The notes: generated by a model from the sequence alone, not told the origin. A stretch of 64,000 nucleotides of DNA from Neofusicoccum parvum (GCA_020912385.1 CP087210.1:930001-994000), one strand, 5' to 3'; shown: positions 52,987 through 64,000, counted from the stretch's first letter. A program made the numbers and translations.

Positions 52987-55925
52987 TCATGTTCTCGGCA
53001 CTCTCCAAGTACCGTCCGCAACCGTGGCAAACTTGACGCCACGACCCTTCCTTTGAATACCGCCGTTGTCAATCCATCGGCTCAGGTTCTTGCACTGGCT
53101 GACGTCGAATTCCTCGAGGTCGCTGCAGCCTTCAAGGACTGCCTCAACACCAGTGCCCGTGACACGGACGCAGCCACGGACGGAAAGATATTTAAGTTCA
53201 AGGAGGTGCAGGCTGATGCTGCGGAGAGAGCTGTCGGACACGGCCGAGCCGCAGAACGCGAGATTCAGGTGGGTAAGCATGGGACAACCAAGAGCAAGAA
53301 CCTCAGTTGCCGTGTCGGAGAGAGCACAGCAGAATGACTGGATGTGTCGTCAGTAAGATGTGTCATGATTGTGCCAAGTGTACTCACCAAGTCGAGCTCC
53401 CTGAGCGCCTTGGCTGCGTTCGTCAAAAACACAATTGCGTTATCCGTCAGATATGTGCAGTCTGCTAGACAGATCCTTGTGAGGTTGGGGAATGGATAGA
53501 CGCTCCAGTGCTGGAAACCCTGATCTGTAATCGTTGTACACCTCGTAAGATCGATTTGTTCAAGCCGTGTAGAGGCATGGACTGCAATATGCGCCATCGA
53601 CCGATCCGTGATGTGCTTGCAATAGCTCAGCGTCAGGCGCCGAAGCTTCGGGCAGCCAACAACCGTACCGGGGGGAAGTTGTTGAACTTGCTGTTGCTGT
53701 TGCTGCTGCTGTCCCTTTCGGCCGTGTCGTCCGTTCATCTGAGCTTGTTGGGATTGCATGTAACCTGGAGGTAGGTCTGGCACAACCCAGCCAACGACGC
53801 GTGCTAAGAGGTTGTCGCCGACTTTTCTGCAGTTGCTGAGGTCGACCTCCTGCAGTCCCTTGGCTTTGTTGACCATCTCGAGGACGGCTTGACCGGTGAT
53901 ATCCCATACACTTTTCATCTTCCATCTCTTCACGTTGGCTCCACACGTCGTTGCTAAGGCGGTGAAACCTTCATCTGTAAGATGAAAGCAGTTGCTGATA
54001 TCCACGTACCGAGGTCTCTGACCCACAAAAGGGCAGATGATATCGGTAAGGACTCGGTCCGTGACGCGCCGATTGTAGGGCGTCAGGTCCAAGTCGTACA
54101 AAATGCTGGGCGAAGATGTTACAATCTTAAGCCAATGCATGGAGATGATCCGGAGACGCATGAGCTCGCCAATGTCAAGATGCTGGAAGATTTTGACCAA
54201 GATGATGTCTGGGAGAATGCCCTTGCCTTTGCGGCTGGGTCTCCGTACAATCTTCTGGCGCTTGAATGAACTCGACCGTTCAGGCGTGAGCCGTTCCTCT
54301 TGTGTGAATATAGGAGAAGGCAGAAGCCCGTTTGGCTTGGGAGATTCGTGATGCAGCTTTGGGGCGTCCTGGGACTTTGGCGTTTCTTGAGCCGGCTCCT
54401 GCACAGGAGGAGCTCCTGGTGGCGGCGGAGCGAGCGATGCCCTCCTTGAACGAGAACGAGCATTGTCAAGGTCAACGTTCAGGAAAGGGTCAGGATCGAA
54501 CGGTTCGATCGTTAGACCCTCGTCCTTTGGCTTGGGCGGAAACCCATTCTCCTTGCTCTCGCCAAAACTGTCGGTGAAAGTGACAGCGGGAAGGCTTGTC
54601 CTACGCGTCTCCGGGGTTCGATCATTTATGACGAGCTCATTGATCGCGGGAGTACCGTCACACACATCAGTCATTTCCGTGTCCCTTTGGGCAGCGGCTT
54701 CGAGACGCGCTCTCGCGGTGCTTTCAATCTGTTGCCGCAGCTCGGGAGAGCATCGTTGCCAGAGCTCGTTGAGGACATCACCACCGATCGCCAAGCACTC
54801 TACAGAGGCAATTGAGCGTACTGTTGCGGTGCGTCGCGGCGCCAAGTCGAGGCTGACCACCTCGCCAAAATACTGGCCAGGCTTGAGCCGTGCGATCACG
54901 TGCTGGATGTTCTTTGGGCTGGACTGCTTTTTCCTGGTCTCTTCGTCTGGCGGTGTTTCAGAAACCACCTCAACTTCACCTCGCACAATGAAAAACACGT
55001 CGCGCCCGTGCGAACCCTGCTGGATGATGTCGGTAAAGGGCGGGTAAGTGCGGGGCTGAGCGTTGAGGCCCAGGAAATGCAAAATGTCCGAGGGCATGCT
55101 GGAGAAGAGCGGCAGCTCCTTTAGCAGCTGGCGCACGTTGATGACTCCGCTGCCGATGGCGCTGGAGGCGGCAGCTTCGGCGAGACCTGGGCTGGGCGAC
55201 TTCCTCTTCTTGTTGCTGACCACAACCTCGCCATCTCTGATCTCGCCGGCGTCGCCCATCTCCACGTCGCCATCGGTGGTGTCTCGTGTCCGCTTGCCGC
55301 TCCGAGACGGGCCTCTAGCGTGCTGCTTGGAGTCTCTGAGCTCCTTCTTCTTGCGCTCCAAGATGGCCAGGCGCTCCTTGGCCTCGTCCAGAATGGACTG
55401 CTCAACCTCAGGGAACTTGGGCAGCTCCTTCTTGAGGTCCTCCTTGTTCAGGCGGACAACCATGGAACGCATCTTGGCGACAATGGTGGCGGTGCGAGGT
55501 ATTTCCATGAGGATGCCTATCTCGCCGAAGAAGGCGCCGGGACGCAGCTCGGCGAAGGTGCTCTCGCCGTCGCGCGACGTGACGCGGACGGCGCCGCGAA
55601 CCAGCCAGTACATGGCCTTGGCCTCATCGCCCTCGGCTATGATGGTGTCGTGTGGCGAATATAGCTGGGGCCGCAGATGGGTGCCAATGGCGGCGAGGAA
55701 GGAGTCGGGGGCGGACAGGAACAGCGGAAAGGAGCGGAGGCGATCGATGAGGTCGAGGGGCAGGCCCTGGATGGTGGAGGCCGTGAGCGGTGAGGGCCGC
55801 ACCGGCTTGGTGGGATTCGTCTCGGAGTCGAAGGCGCGTATCAAGGCGAACGGGTCGGGGACAGGGCCGCCGTTCACCTTGCCGGCGTGGACAGTTGGGC
55901 CTCCGGCCCTGTGATGGCGCCGCAT
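52987..55925 (-). CDS. Protein with two cyclic-nucleotide-binding domains, F-box and LRRs
   Basis: Two exons on the minus strand (53388-55925, 52987-53337), intron 50 nt, 962 residues. CNB domain 1 covers about residues 60-185 with FGEIGILMEIPRTATI; CNB domain 2 covers about 280-410 with YFGEVVSLDLAPRRTATV. Both keep the Gly-Glu and Arg of the phosphate-binding cassette that contact cAMP or cGMP. A basic NKKRKSPSP segment between them may be a nuclear signal. After a disordered Pro/Ser region an F-box begins at about residue 575 (LPDIILVKIFQHLDIGELMRL), followed by about ten AMN1-type Cys-containing leucine-rich repeats (VDLSNCRKVGDNLLARV, LTLSYCKHITDRSM, IDLTRCTTITDQGF). A Gln run interrupts the repeats. 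This points to an SCF ubiquitin-ligase substrate receptor that may be controlled by a cyclic nucleotide. Targets unknown. Confidence 0.9.
53686..53717 (-). repeat. CAG/CAA repeat encoding polyglutamine
   Basis: Run of Gln codons inserted between two leucine-rich repeats of the F-box protein. Probably length-variable and looped out of the LRR solenoid. Confidence 0.85.
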
Positions 55926-57622
55926 GGTGGAGGAGCGGCGCCGGCGCGCGTGTCGAATGATGGTGGTGGTTTGGTGGGGAGCACGGGGTGGGTTGTTCAA
56001 ACGCGTCTTCGGCCGTCCACCCTTTTGCTGGAGGTGGGAGGAGCGGCAATTACGTAAGGCGAGGGTGCAGCAGCGGGAGGTTTCGCATGTCGCGCGGGAC
56101 GGAGGGAATTGGGCGGTGCGGCTCTGGGGGGCGCTATATACTGAGTTGGGTGAGGGTTTGTTGACAAGAAGCGGTCAACTGTCTAAGCGTGTTCGCGGTG
56201 GAGGCGCGGGGGACAGGCCTCGCGGGTGGGGAGAGCTTCGGCGGGCTGCAAACTGCCAATCGCGCACCACGACCGGGAGCGATGCGACGCGCGGGCGGCC
56301 AGCTTCTCGCAGCAGAGCGCTGGCGTCTGGTGAGCTGGTGAGCGGGCTGCGGGCGCGGGCTGCGGGCGCGGCGGCGGTCCCTTTGACGGGTTGTGAGACT
56401 CTGGATGCCCACTTTCCGTCTCCACTGGCGCTGGCTCGTGCCGCGGGCCTGTCCTTCGATCGCACTTCTTTGGCTTCGAGAAAGTCGCTAAGCCGCGGCG
56501 ATGCAGCCACCACGAGCGTCTCTGCGCGTAAAGGAGCCCTGCGCCGCCCAACCCGCCCTGCCGCCCGCCCGCCAGAGCACGCCCGCGCGCCCGCGAGCCC
56601 TGGCGACCTGCCCGCCGCGCACCCTATACCGCACCCACATAACACCATGAAAGGGGTCTCCCTGCTGCGTCCCGGCGCCGGTGCGCGCTGTTCCCAGAGC
56701 GCCGCGGGAGACGGGCAGCGCCCGCCACAGGGCTGCGAGCGCGAGACCCGGACGTCATCTGGCGGCAGTGCGCTGACGATGCCCCAAGCGGATCGCGCTC
56801 GCAATGCAGGGTCTCGCGACGCCGTTGCGCGCCCGCGCCCGCGACGGCCTGCGGAACAGGAATGCATGAGTTCGCCGCGCCTTCTCCAGATCTCCTCGTC
56901 CGCCTGGCGGAATCGAGATCCGCCGGGGATCAGCAGGGGAAGCTGGCGCCCTGCAGCGCGCGCCGCCGCTGCCACGATGACCAGCAGCCGCCGGCCGCGT
57001 CGCCCGCCTGGAGAGGCACAGAGGCACGCCCAGCGCGCCAGAGGGCCGCCCGCTATCAAGCACCACCACGAGCCACCAGGCCACTTGCTATCGAGCTGCC
57101 CCTGCACCTGCACGCTGCAGGAGACGCTCCGACCACCCTGACTCGCATCGCCCCAGGGCCCACCCTCCGCGCAGCCCACACAGGAAACAAAAATTCGCCG
57201 CCGCCAGGAGCCCTCCCCGGGGCGACCTCAGGCCGGCCAACACCACAGCGGCCGCCCTGCACCACGGCGTGCTCATTTCGCGTGGTGCCGGTGGCTCCCT
57301 GCAGGATCGCTGGGGCGCGGCCAGCAAGTGCTACGCCAACGGGAATGACTCACGCAGAGGCCCGCCATGTCTGTGGCGGTGTCCGCTTTCGGCCAGCCAT
57401 TGCGCCTGCTCGATCCTGCTCCAGCGCTGCTACTTAAGCGGCTGTTGTTGTCTGGAGTCGCCGGCCACCGACGGCCGCTGCGTCGAGAGCGCCCGCTGGC
57501 GCCTGTCTGACTTCTGCGTCCTCGAACTGCTCATCGTCTTTCGTGTCAGCCTGGCACGAGCGTTGCTTTCGCAGCAGGATACCCTTACTTGTTTTCATCA
57601 ACGTCCGCATCGCTTTCCTGTC
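55926..57622. other. Divergent promoter region, very GC-rich
   Basis: 1.7 kb between the F-box gene and the DUF504 gene. Long frames on both strands (405 and 334 codons) have Ala/Arg/Pro/Gly-rich, repetitive composition and no domain, so they are treated as chance frames. A GGCTGCGGGCGCG direct repeat occurs near 56345-56370. Confidence 0.55.
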
Positions 57623-59091
57623 ATGGCTTCGTCAGATCACCCCCCCGCGCGCCCTGCCGCCGCCATCAAGTTCATACGCGCCCACGACCGCTTCATTGCC
57701 GTCACGCTCCATCGCTCGTCCTCGTCCGCTTCCGTGCCGGGCGACTTCCTGACATGGCTAGAGCAGTGCTGCGTTTCACTTTGCCACGGTGCGTGCTTTT
57801 CCGTTTACACTCCCGAGAACACCCATGTCCTATCCGGGCCTCCGGGAACCATCAGATCCGCTTAGCGGGGATGTGCATGCTCCTACGCTCCGTCCTGTGT
57901 GCTCTCGTACGACCGGCGGTGCCCAGCCGTCGAGTACAAGTCCACTACAAGCGTGTACACGGAGCAGCACCCACGCCAAACCCCCCGCGCTTAGCACCGG
58001 CGGCCCTGAGGAAGGCTGCGTATCGGGGGATTTTCCGCCTGCATGATGCGGTAGTCCTGCTGCGCTGGCCCCATCCACCATCTAGCCCTCCCAACGCGCT
58101 TTGCCATTGGGAGCGCCCGGCCTGCAAGGCCTCCCGCCTGCTGTTGCGACATCGCGCGTTTCTGCCTCTTCGCAAGGGGATTGCTCGAAACCTGCGCCAA
58201 GCTCCGCTCGCTTCTTCTCAACCCGGCCTACACATGCACTTGTTGCTAACGCCATCGCCATCACATGCAGAAATCCATGCCGCCCTCCCGTATCTACGCC
58301 TCTTCCAGTATCCTTCGATACTCGCCCCTGCAGGCGCACCGGACGCAAATCCTCAAACGCTCCGCTACCTCATCGGCGTTGCTCGTCAGCAAATCTCCGA
58401 CTGCCAATTGCAGCATGACGACGAAGACCGGCAGCTAGACGCAGACGAGGACGACGCTACGCTTTCCACGCGCCTAACGTGCGGGCTCCAGGCCTTTCTC
58501 AAGCAACTGCGCCTCCACCCGGTGTTTCTGAAGACGGCTGGCCTCTGGCTCAACGCGCGCTATGTCACCCAAGCCGACCTGGGCGCACCGGAGAGCTTCG
58601 TCGACCATTCGCCGAACCCGTCTGCAAGCGCGAGTAGTAGCGACAAGCAGCAGCAGCAGCAGCAGCAAGCACTCCCCGCAACCGCGCTTTCCGCCATCGG
58701 CGCAGCGCTGCGCATCGCGCCGGAGCCGACATCTCCTCCCGCCATTGTGCCGCATTCGTCCCTCCAGCCAACAGCACAACCTTCCGCCCCGCCATCGGCA
58801 GCCAAAGCCAAGCTCCGCCCGGTTTCTGACGTTCTCGACCGCCTGCGCTGGGACGAGAGCTTGGGCGGGACGGCAGCGTACGCGGTCGGCTATCGCGACC
58901 GGTTCGACGGCGTGCTGGAGCTGTCGCTCGAGCGCTGGGTGGCGGAGAGCACCGCCGAGGACTGGATCCCGTTGCACCGCGTCAGCTACGTTAAGCGGCG
59001 GCGCGACGGGGCGCTGGTGTGGTGGCGTGAGGGGAGGGTGGACCTCGTCTTTGGCAGCGGGAACGGCACCGGCTCTGAGGCGGGCTGCTGA
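57623..59091 (+). CDS. DUF504 / MJ1316 RNA cyclic-end recognition domain protein
   Basis: Two exons, 57623-57788 and 58271-59091, separated by a 482 nt intron (GTGCGT..CAG); the join restores frame (CHEIHAALPYL) and gives 328 residues. The C-terminal ~85 residues are the recognisable part: RPVSDVLDRLRWDE, YAVGYRDRFDGVLEL, DWIPLHRVSYVKRR and LVWWREGRVDLVFGSG, the DUF504/MJ1316 pattern of LENG9-like and archaeal proteins. This domain is predicted to recognise 2',3'-cyclic phosphate RNA ends. The middle region is poorly conserved, with a polyglutamine run (58648-58668) and Ala/Pro-rich stretches. The first exon is supported by frame and an in-frame ATG, but less firmly than the second; an additional exon within the long intron is possible. 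No localisation signal is apparent. Confidence 0.75.
58648..58668 (+). repeat. CAG repeat encoding polyglutamine
   Basis: Seven consecutive CAG-type Gln codons in the linker before the DUF504 domain. Confidence 0.9.
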
Positions 59092-60385
59092 GTGATGATG
59101 GCTTCGCTGGATCTCGGTAGCACACCATTACACAGGCCCGCCACAATGCTGAGTGAGCCTCTTGCCGCGGCGTCACCGCATGGCCGGCACGCTGGCTCGC
59201 TGCGCATGCGTTCTTTTGATTCTGACGTCTGCGCGCTGCCGCCCGATGATGCACGTATGCGGAGAAGGCGCAGAAAACGCCTGTAGGGAAGTTCAGCGGG
59301 TGTGGCACTGGCCCTCTCGTCGGCTCGTGTGCGCCTGTGGCGCCTTTCAGCATCATCACGCAGGCCGTTAGCCGCCGTGATGGGCTGAGTTCAGGCACCA
59401 CACGCCGTCCGGCGCTCGTTGATAGGCAGAGCCAGATGCAGTCGAGCACGCGGCGGCTCACGCGGTCAGGATCATGCTACCCGGCCGGGTCTAGCCCCGT
59501 GTCGACGCCCGGCGATCTGTGTTTTCGAGAACACTCGTTTCCGGGGGAGAGCGCGCGAAGGGGTGTTCTCTCGGGCCATCCGACGTGGTTCTTTCAGGAT
59601 CAAAGAGCGCATCACATGAGCTGGAGTCACCCGTCACGGCTAGTCTGATGGGATTCCTTACTCAACGTTGAGTCCTGGCTGGCGTGTTGAGGCCGCATGC
59701 GGCCCTTGTTCCTCTCCCAAAATGCTGCCTGATGCTGTTCTGCTCGTACTGAAGCATACTATCATCAAATGATTTATATTCATCCTAGGTCTTTACGTCA
59801 TGTGCTTCGTGATTTACATATCCTTGAACCTATCCGGGTGTCGCTAGAGAACCGCTCAAGGTGTCATTAGAAACCCTCCGCCCTGGACCCAGTTGGAGTA
59901 AGCATGCAACCGATGACAAACGCCGATGTAAAAGCAAAACTAAAGCCCGAATTTGTCTGAGCCACCTGTTCCCCGTTTTTGAAGAACCGACGTTGAAAAT
60001 GACATGAGCGAAAAATGTTTTCCTCAAATCAAAATCATGCTGATGCTGCCGCCGCCACCATGATGCCACGCGCTGTGAGAATGAAAAAGGGTATAGCTGT
60101 TTTGTCCAGTAGAAAAGCAGCCGCCCGAGATGCTATGACAGAGCCGAACCAGAAGGTATATGTCGAGATGTGAGGATATCCGTATGGACGGGAAGAGGGG
60201 GGACGTATTATCCAAGGGTTTGGATTCGCCGAAACGAGACACGATCCAAGTAGCGAATATGGAAAGAGAAGAGAAGAATATATGGGACAAGGAAATGCGA
60301 GAAATGGAAGCTGCTGAAATCTGGAACCTGTGATGAGTTCGGCAGTCCTACGACTCGTCAGTGAGCGAGACTCCGTTTCCTCCTT
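59092..60385. other. Intergenic, convergent 3' ends
   Basis: 1.3 kb between the DUF504 gene and the glycine-zipper gene. From about 59700 the DNA is AT-richer. No supported gene. Confidence 0.55.
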
Positions 60386-61727
60386 TCAGCGGCTTCTCCT
60401 CCGTCTGCGCTCGTAGTAGTAATCCTCGCCATCGTCAGACGACCTCTCGTACCTGTCTTGCTTTTTCTGCTCAAACTTTCGTTCAGCTTCGTGTGCACCC
60501 ACCGCACCAACTACAGCCGCCGCCACGGTTGCTAGGGTATCTCCTTTTGTCAGCTCCGTACCCAGGAATCCTCCAGCAAGGGCGCCCATAGCGGCAGAGG
60601 CAACTCCGTTACCGTATGGGGACTTGTTGCGACGGGGACGCCTCGACGCCGAGCTTCGAACGCTGCCATGACGGCGGGGCTCGCGATCGTAGGATGGTGC
60701 ATTTGAGTAGGCGTCACGAGCCGAGTAGCTGCCGCGATATGCCTCCACGCGTGCCAGCTGAGCTGGTGGTGGGGGCCCGCTTTCACGGACCGACATGGCG
60801 CGCTCTCTCGGCCGGTCCGACGGTTGTGGGTACGGTGGAGGGATGTAGTCATCTGCAGGCTTCATGCCGCTGAGAGAAGGCGCGTCGCGAGGTAGAGGGT
60901 ACTCGTATGTTTCCCGGGCATCGTTGAAGCGTACTACCTCATAGGTTTCTTGCGGATGGCTCTTGCGGCTTGCGCGACTACTGCTGCGACGACCGCTGTA
61001 GGCGTCGGAAGGCGTGGCTGGACTTTCGACGTCTGGATCGTTGAAGGCGTCTGTTTCCACGAACGCGCGGGTAAAGTCTCTACGAGAACGGCTGATCTCA
61101 TCTTCTTCCTCTGAGTAGTCGTCAGTGTTTGAGAAGGGCTGGCGTCCACCTTGGAGACCGCTGACGGAAAGCGCGCGACGGTTGTATTCGGTGCGAGGCG
61201 GGCGTGGACGGTAAGGGATCATTTCGTAATCCCGGCGTTCTTCGCGCTGGCTACGCGGAGTCTCTCTGTAATAGTCTTGCTGGCGGCCGTTGTAGCGGTC
61301 GTAGCGGTCATGGCGGTCGTAGCGATCATGGCGGTCGTAGCGGTCGTGGCGGTCGTAGCGGTCAAAGCGGTCATCGCTGTGCCTGAACCGGTCTCTGGGA
61401 CGGCGAGTGTCACGGTATTTGTAGTCGTAGTCATCATCGTAGTTTCCATCATATCCGTAGCCATTCTGATCCTGCTGGCCCTGGGGCGACTGCTGCTCTT
61501 GCCTCACCAAGGCTTGCGACTGGTCTTGCTGGCCAGTGGACTTGCGCCTCTGCTTGTACTTGGACCAACGCTTCTTGGGGTTGGGAATGCGGTCGTAGAC
61601 TTTGTCGTAATACTTGCTGTTGGCGAAACGGTCGATGGCGCCGGCGCCTATGTCCTGTTGGGAGTCAGCGCAAGCGCGAGGAAAGCTTGTCGGACAGATC
61701 AGGCCGTACCACCAGCGCAGGGTCCAT
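60386..61727 (-). CDS. Fungal glycine-zipper protein with Asp/Arg/Tyr/His repeats
   Basis: Two exons on the minus strand: a tiny first exon 61710-61727 (MDPALV) and 60386-61654, joined by a 55 nt intron with a GCTGAC branch site; 428 residues. The intron is supported because DIGAGAIDRFANSKYYDKVY, a common fungal start, begins right at the acceptor; the alternative start at 61897 without splicing would add an unlikely leader. The N-terminal half is Gln/Arg/Tyr/Asp-rich with a perfect-looking DRYDRH hexapeptide repeat, then a disordered Ser/Pro/Arg region. Near the C-terminus, VASAAMGALAGGFLGTELTKG and LATVAAAVVGAVGAHEAERK form a Gly/Ala-rich two-helix glycine zipper. The chain ends in a highly basic RRRRRSR. 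Function unknown; the zipper suggests membrane or self-association. Confidence 0.75.
61285..61377 (-). repeat. 18-bp minisatellite in coding sequence (DRYDRH repeat)
   Basis: About five copies of an 18-bp unit on the minus strand, each coding Asp-Arg-Tyr-Asp-Arg-His or a variant. The nine-base half-unit is itself repeated. A typical in-frame coding minisatellite. Confidence 0.85.
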
Positions 61728-61881
61728 GGGCGCGAAGCAGAGGGTCCGGCGGCGGGAGCGTTATACAGCAGTGCGGCTGCAAGGCAGCGTCGCACCGGGT
61801 CAGAAGTGAGGATTATGGGGTCTCTAGCTGCTGCAGCGGTGGGAAAGCAGGCAAGAGACGGCAGGAACGGTGGGCGGAGGT

Positions 61882-61891
61882 TATAATATAA
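61882..61891 (-). promoter_or_regulatory. TATA-like element upstream of the glycine-zipper gene
   Basis: TATATTATAA on the minus strand, about 155 bases upstream of the chosen ATG at 61727. It also argues against translation starting at 61897. Inferred. Confidence 0.35.
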
Positions 61892-62656
61892 AGGCATCCA
61901 TGGCGGCCCGAAGTCGCGTGGTGATGATGGCAGGATGCAGTGGCGGCCGGATGCGCAGCACTGCTCGGGGATCGGCGTCGGATGCAGCGCGTTCGCACGA
62001 AGCAGCGTATCAACTCGACAGACGCAGAAACGCAGTGCACGCAGTCCGGACAGCGAAAACAGAGGGGCAGGAAAGGCGGAGAAAAGACAAGCTCACCGGC
62101 GCGCGCGCTGGGATATGGACGACGGGTCGCGGGAGTGGCAGGCTGGCCGAGGCGGCGCCGCTAAACACGCGCCCGCCTCAGGCTCGAGTCAGCAGCGCCG
62201 GCGAATCAGGGTCTCGCCGATGACGTATCCCGGTGCGCTGGCCTCCACTGCGGCCGCCGCGGCCTCTTGCGCGCGAAAAAGCAAGGTGCCGGGCCTGCAT
62301 CCCCACGTCAGGTCAGACCAGTCTGCGTGTGCCTGCCCAGGCTCCCACCTGTCGCGTGTGGAGCTTGGGCGCGCACGCGCGAGGGGCGATCGTCACCATC
62401 CCGCGCTGCGTCGATCCAGCCGGCGGCCGTCTCAGGCACCTCCGCACCACGTCGGACCCCACGTCCCGCGCGCTGCGTACCGCACAGGTCACTTGCAGGT
62501 AGTCTTGTCTGCTGCTCCGGTGCATCGTGAAAAGTGCTCGACATTCTCTGCCAGATTCTCGCCCCCTCCTCGACCCGTGATATCTAAAGCCAAACTCCAG
62601 TGCGCGTCACGCCGCCCGCGTCTCGGTCTAGCTCCGTCTCCTCGCCCGGCCGCCAT
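61892..62656. other. Intergenic region
   Basis: Upstream of the glycine-zipper gene and downstream of the DUF7053-like gene, both on the minus strand. Arg/Ala-rich frames on the plus strand (up to 241 codons) lack any domain. Confidence 0.5.
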
Positions 62657-63134
62657 CTAGGCCTTGGCCGCCTCCTCGAGCAGCTTGCCCTGCTGCTCCG
62701 GGTGCGTCTTCTCGACGTTGCCCTTCGCCATCTTCTTGGTGACCATGTTGCCGTCGATCTCGACGTCCTCCTTCAGCTCGCCGTCGGCAACCCTCCACTG
62801 GCCGGCAATCTTGAGCGTGCCAACCGGGGGCTTCGCGTCGACGAGCGAGTCGACACCGCCGGCGACGTTGGTGAGCGTGAGCTTGTAGGTGGTCTGCGAG
62901 CATCGTCAGCGCGGTCTCCGTTGCACCGCCGGCGGGGGCACTCACCTGACCAATGGGCTTCTTGTCGGTCACGCTGTAGGTGGCCTGGGTGGAGGCGTCA
63001 CCCGTGTCGAGCTCGTAGGAGATGAGGGCAGGGCAGAGGGTCTTGATCATGAGCTCGTGGTTGTGGAGGGCGTTGATGACCTGCTGCTCGCTGACGCCGG
63101 CGGGCAGGGGAGTGGAGACGCTGGTGGTGGTCAT
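62657..63134 (-). CDS. DUF7053-like small fungal protein
   Basis: Two exons on the minus strand (62946-63134, 62657-62893), intron 52 nt (GTGAGT..CAG), 141 residues. Starts with STPLPAGVSEQQVINALHNHELMI, closely resembling the beginning of the fungal DUF7053 family, followed by YSVTDKKPIGQTTYKLTL and a beta-rich half (LKIAGQWRVADGELKEDVEI). The lipid-binding START/SRPBCC-like fold often suggested for such small proteins is possible but unproven. No signal peptide; Lys/Glu-rich C-terminus (KLLEEAKA). A TATAAA element lies 121 bp upstream. DUF7053 has no known function. Confidence 0.8.
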
Positions 63135-64000
63135 TTTGGCTGGAGAGATGTGTAATGCGTCGAGGACGGGGAGTTTCTTGCTGGGTTTTCTGGTTGCGGG
63201 AGGAGGTGGTCGTCGGCGGTCTGGTCTGCTGGACGGCCATCGTCGCCGTCGCCATTTATACAGGCTTGCTGGGTGCTCTGGCTGGCATGGGCTGGTGGAG
63301 GGCCTGCTGCGCCGGGCTGACGGGTCCGAAGCTGTGGTGCTGAAGTCCGCGAATTAGGTCAGCCGTCAGCGCGGTGTTGTGCTGAGCCACTCACGGCTCC
63401 CCATAGTGGTGGAGCGCAGAGCGCTGACAGCCGAAGTTGGCGAGTTGCTGCCGCTGCTGGCGGACGGTTCGCAGCACGGCGGCGTGGACGGTACGGTACG
63501 GCTTGCTCGGCTTGGATCCGGTTCGGCTCCGCACTACCTGTGCCCAGGCCAGCCACCGGCCGGCGGACGCGTCAGGCTGCGAGCAGCGATGGCGGGCACC
63601 GTTCGTCTGCGCAGACGTCGCACAGAAACGGTGCTCTGGAGTAGGTTCCACCAGCCTCCAACTGCCGCGCGCCATTCGCTTGCTGACCGTGTCGCAGTGC
63701 CAACCACCAACCACGCGCGTATAAGACCGCTCGCCGTCCGCCGCTGGCCCGCATGGCCGTCCACGCCTCGGCCGACGAGTCCTCCTCCCGCTCCACCACG
63801 ACGCATCCCCATCCTTGGCCGTGCTGCTCCTCTGGCGGACGTTTCACGGCTGCCCAAAAATAGCGACGCTGATCGGCCGGCGATGCTGCGACGCCCTCCG
63901 CCCTCACGCTGCGGCCCGCGAGGCTGAGCGTCAGCGGCCGTCCGGGGACAGCAGGGACCAGCGCTGCCGCCGGCTGACATCCGGCTGAGCGTCTGGGGTA
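63135..64000. other. Upstream region of the DUF7053-like gene, end of window
   Basis: Promoter DNA followed by GC-rich sequence to the window edge. A plus-strand frame at 63379-63927 has no recognisable features; a gene starting beyond the edge cannot be excluded. Confidence 0.5.
63255..63260 (-). promoter_or_regulatory. TATAAA box of the DUF7053-like gene
   Basis: TGTATAAATGG on the minus strand, 121 bases upstream of the ATG, in an otherwise GC-rich region. Good consensus and spacing. Confidence 0.5.

Noticed and set aside
55924..57179. Long frames on both strands (405 and 334 codons)
   Set aside because: Mirror-image open frames with repetitive Arg/Gly/Pro composition, no start context or domain; interpreted as promoter DNA.
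61285..61377. Regular repeats resembling a CRISPR array
   Set aside because: No unique spacers; repeats are contiguous, in frame and coding, in a fungal genome.

Overview
The window is a gene-dense piece of a filamentous ascomycete genome (Pezizomycotina). Most genes carry one to seven short introns of about 44-76 nt with GT..AG ends and CTNAC/CTGAT-type branch sites. The gene set is typically fungal: a class VI chitin synthase, an asco-laccase with a C-terminal DSGL plug, GH76/GH18/GH43 enzymes, an NCS1 permease, and fungal families of the DUF7514 and DUF7053 type. Base composition is moderately GC-rich and codon use is GC3-rich. A dothideomycete is my best guess, but the class-level assignment is weak. 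No operons, CRISPR arrays, tRNA or rRNA genes or intact transposons were seen.

Layout. 0.25-20.5 kb holds a secreted GH76 enzyme (+), a coiled-coil protein (-), the Hsp70/Hsp90 co-chaperone STI1 (-), the importin KAP120 (-), UDP-glucose pyrophosphorylase UGP1 (+) and a DUF7514 protein (+). A 2.8 kb gene-free, somewhat AT-richer gap follows. 23.2-30.4 kb holds a BuGZ/ZNF207-like zinc-finger protein (+) and the divergent pair SSU72 (-) and NBP2-like SH3 protein (+).

32.4-44.7 kb is the carbohydrate and cell-surface part: GH43 arabinanase, GH18 chitinase, class VI chitin synthase, a WbpA/UDP-GlcNAc-dehydrogenase-like nucleotide-sugar dehydrogenase, a small secreted Ser/Thr-rich protein and a laccase. 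45-63 kb returns to mostly housekeeping genes: TED1-like ER phosphoesterase (-), NCS1 permease (+), short-chain dehydrogenase (+), exosome subunit RRP41 (+), a protein with two cNMP-binding domains plus F-box and LRRs (-), a DUF504/MJ1316-domain protein (+), a glycine-zipper protein with a D/R/Y/H repeat (-) and a DUF7053-like protein (-).

The most interesting points are these. The tight chitinase / class VI chitin synthase / sugar dehydrogenase block (203 bp and 14 bp spacers) may be a wall-polymer module. One intron of the chitin synthase lacks an AG acceptor, yet its 48 nt are a multiple of three and contain no stop. The F-box protein keeps the key cyclic-nucleotide contact residues in both CNB domains. 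An acidic, coding-like frame lies directly behind the STI1 stop. Exon boundaries were derived by hand from reading frame and splice consensus; all give uninterrupted frames, but none has been checked against RNA data.
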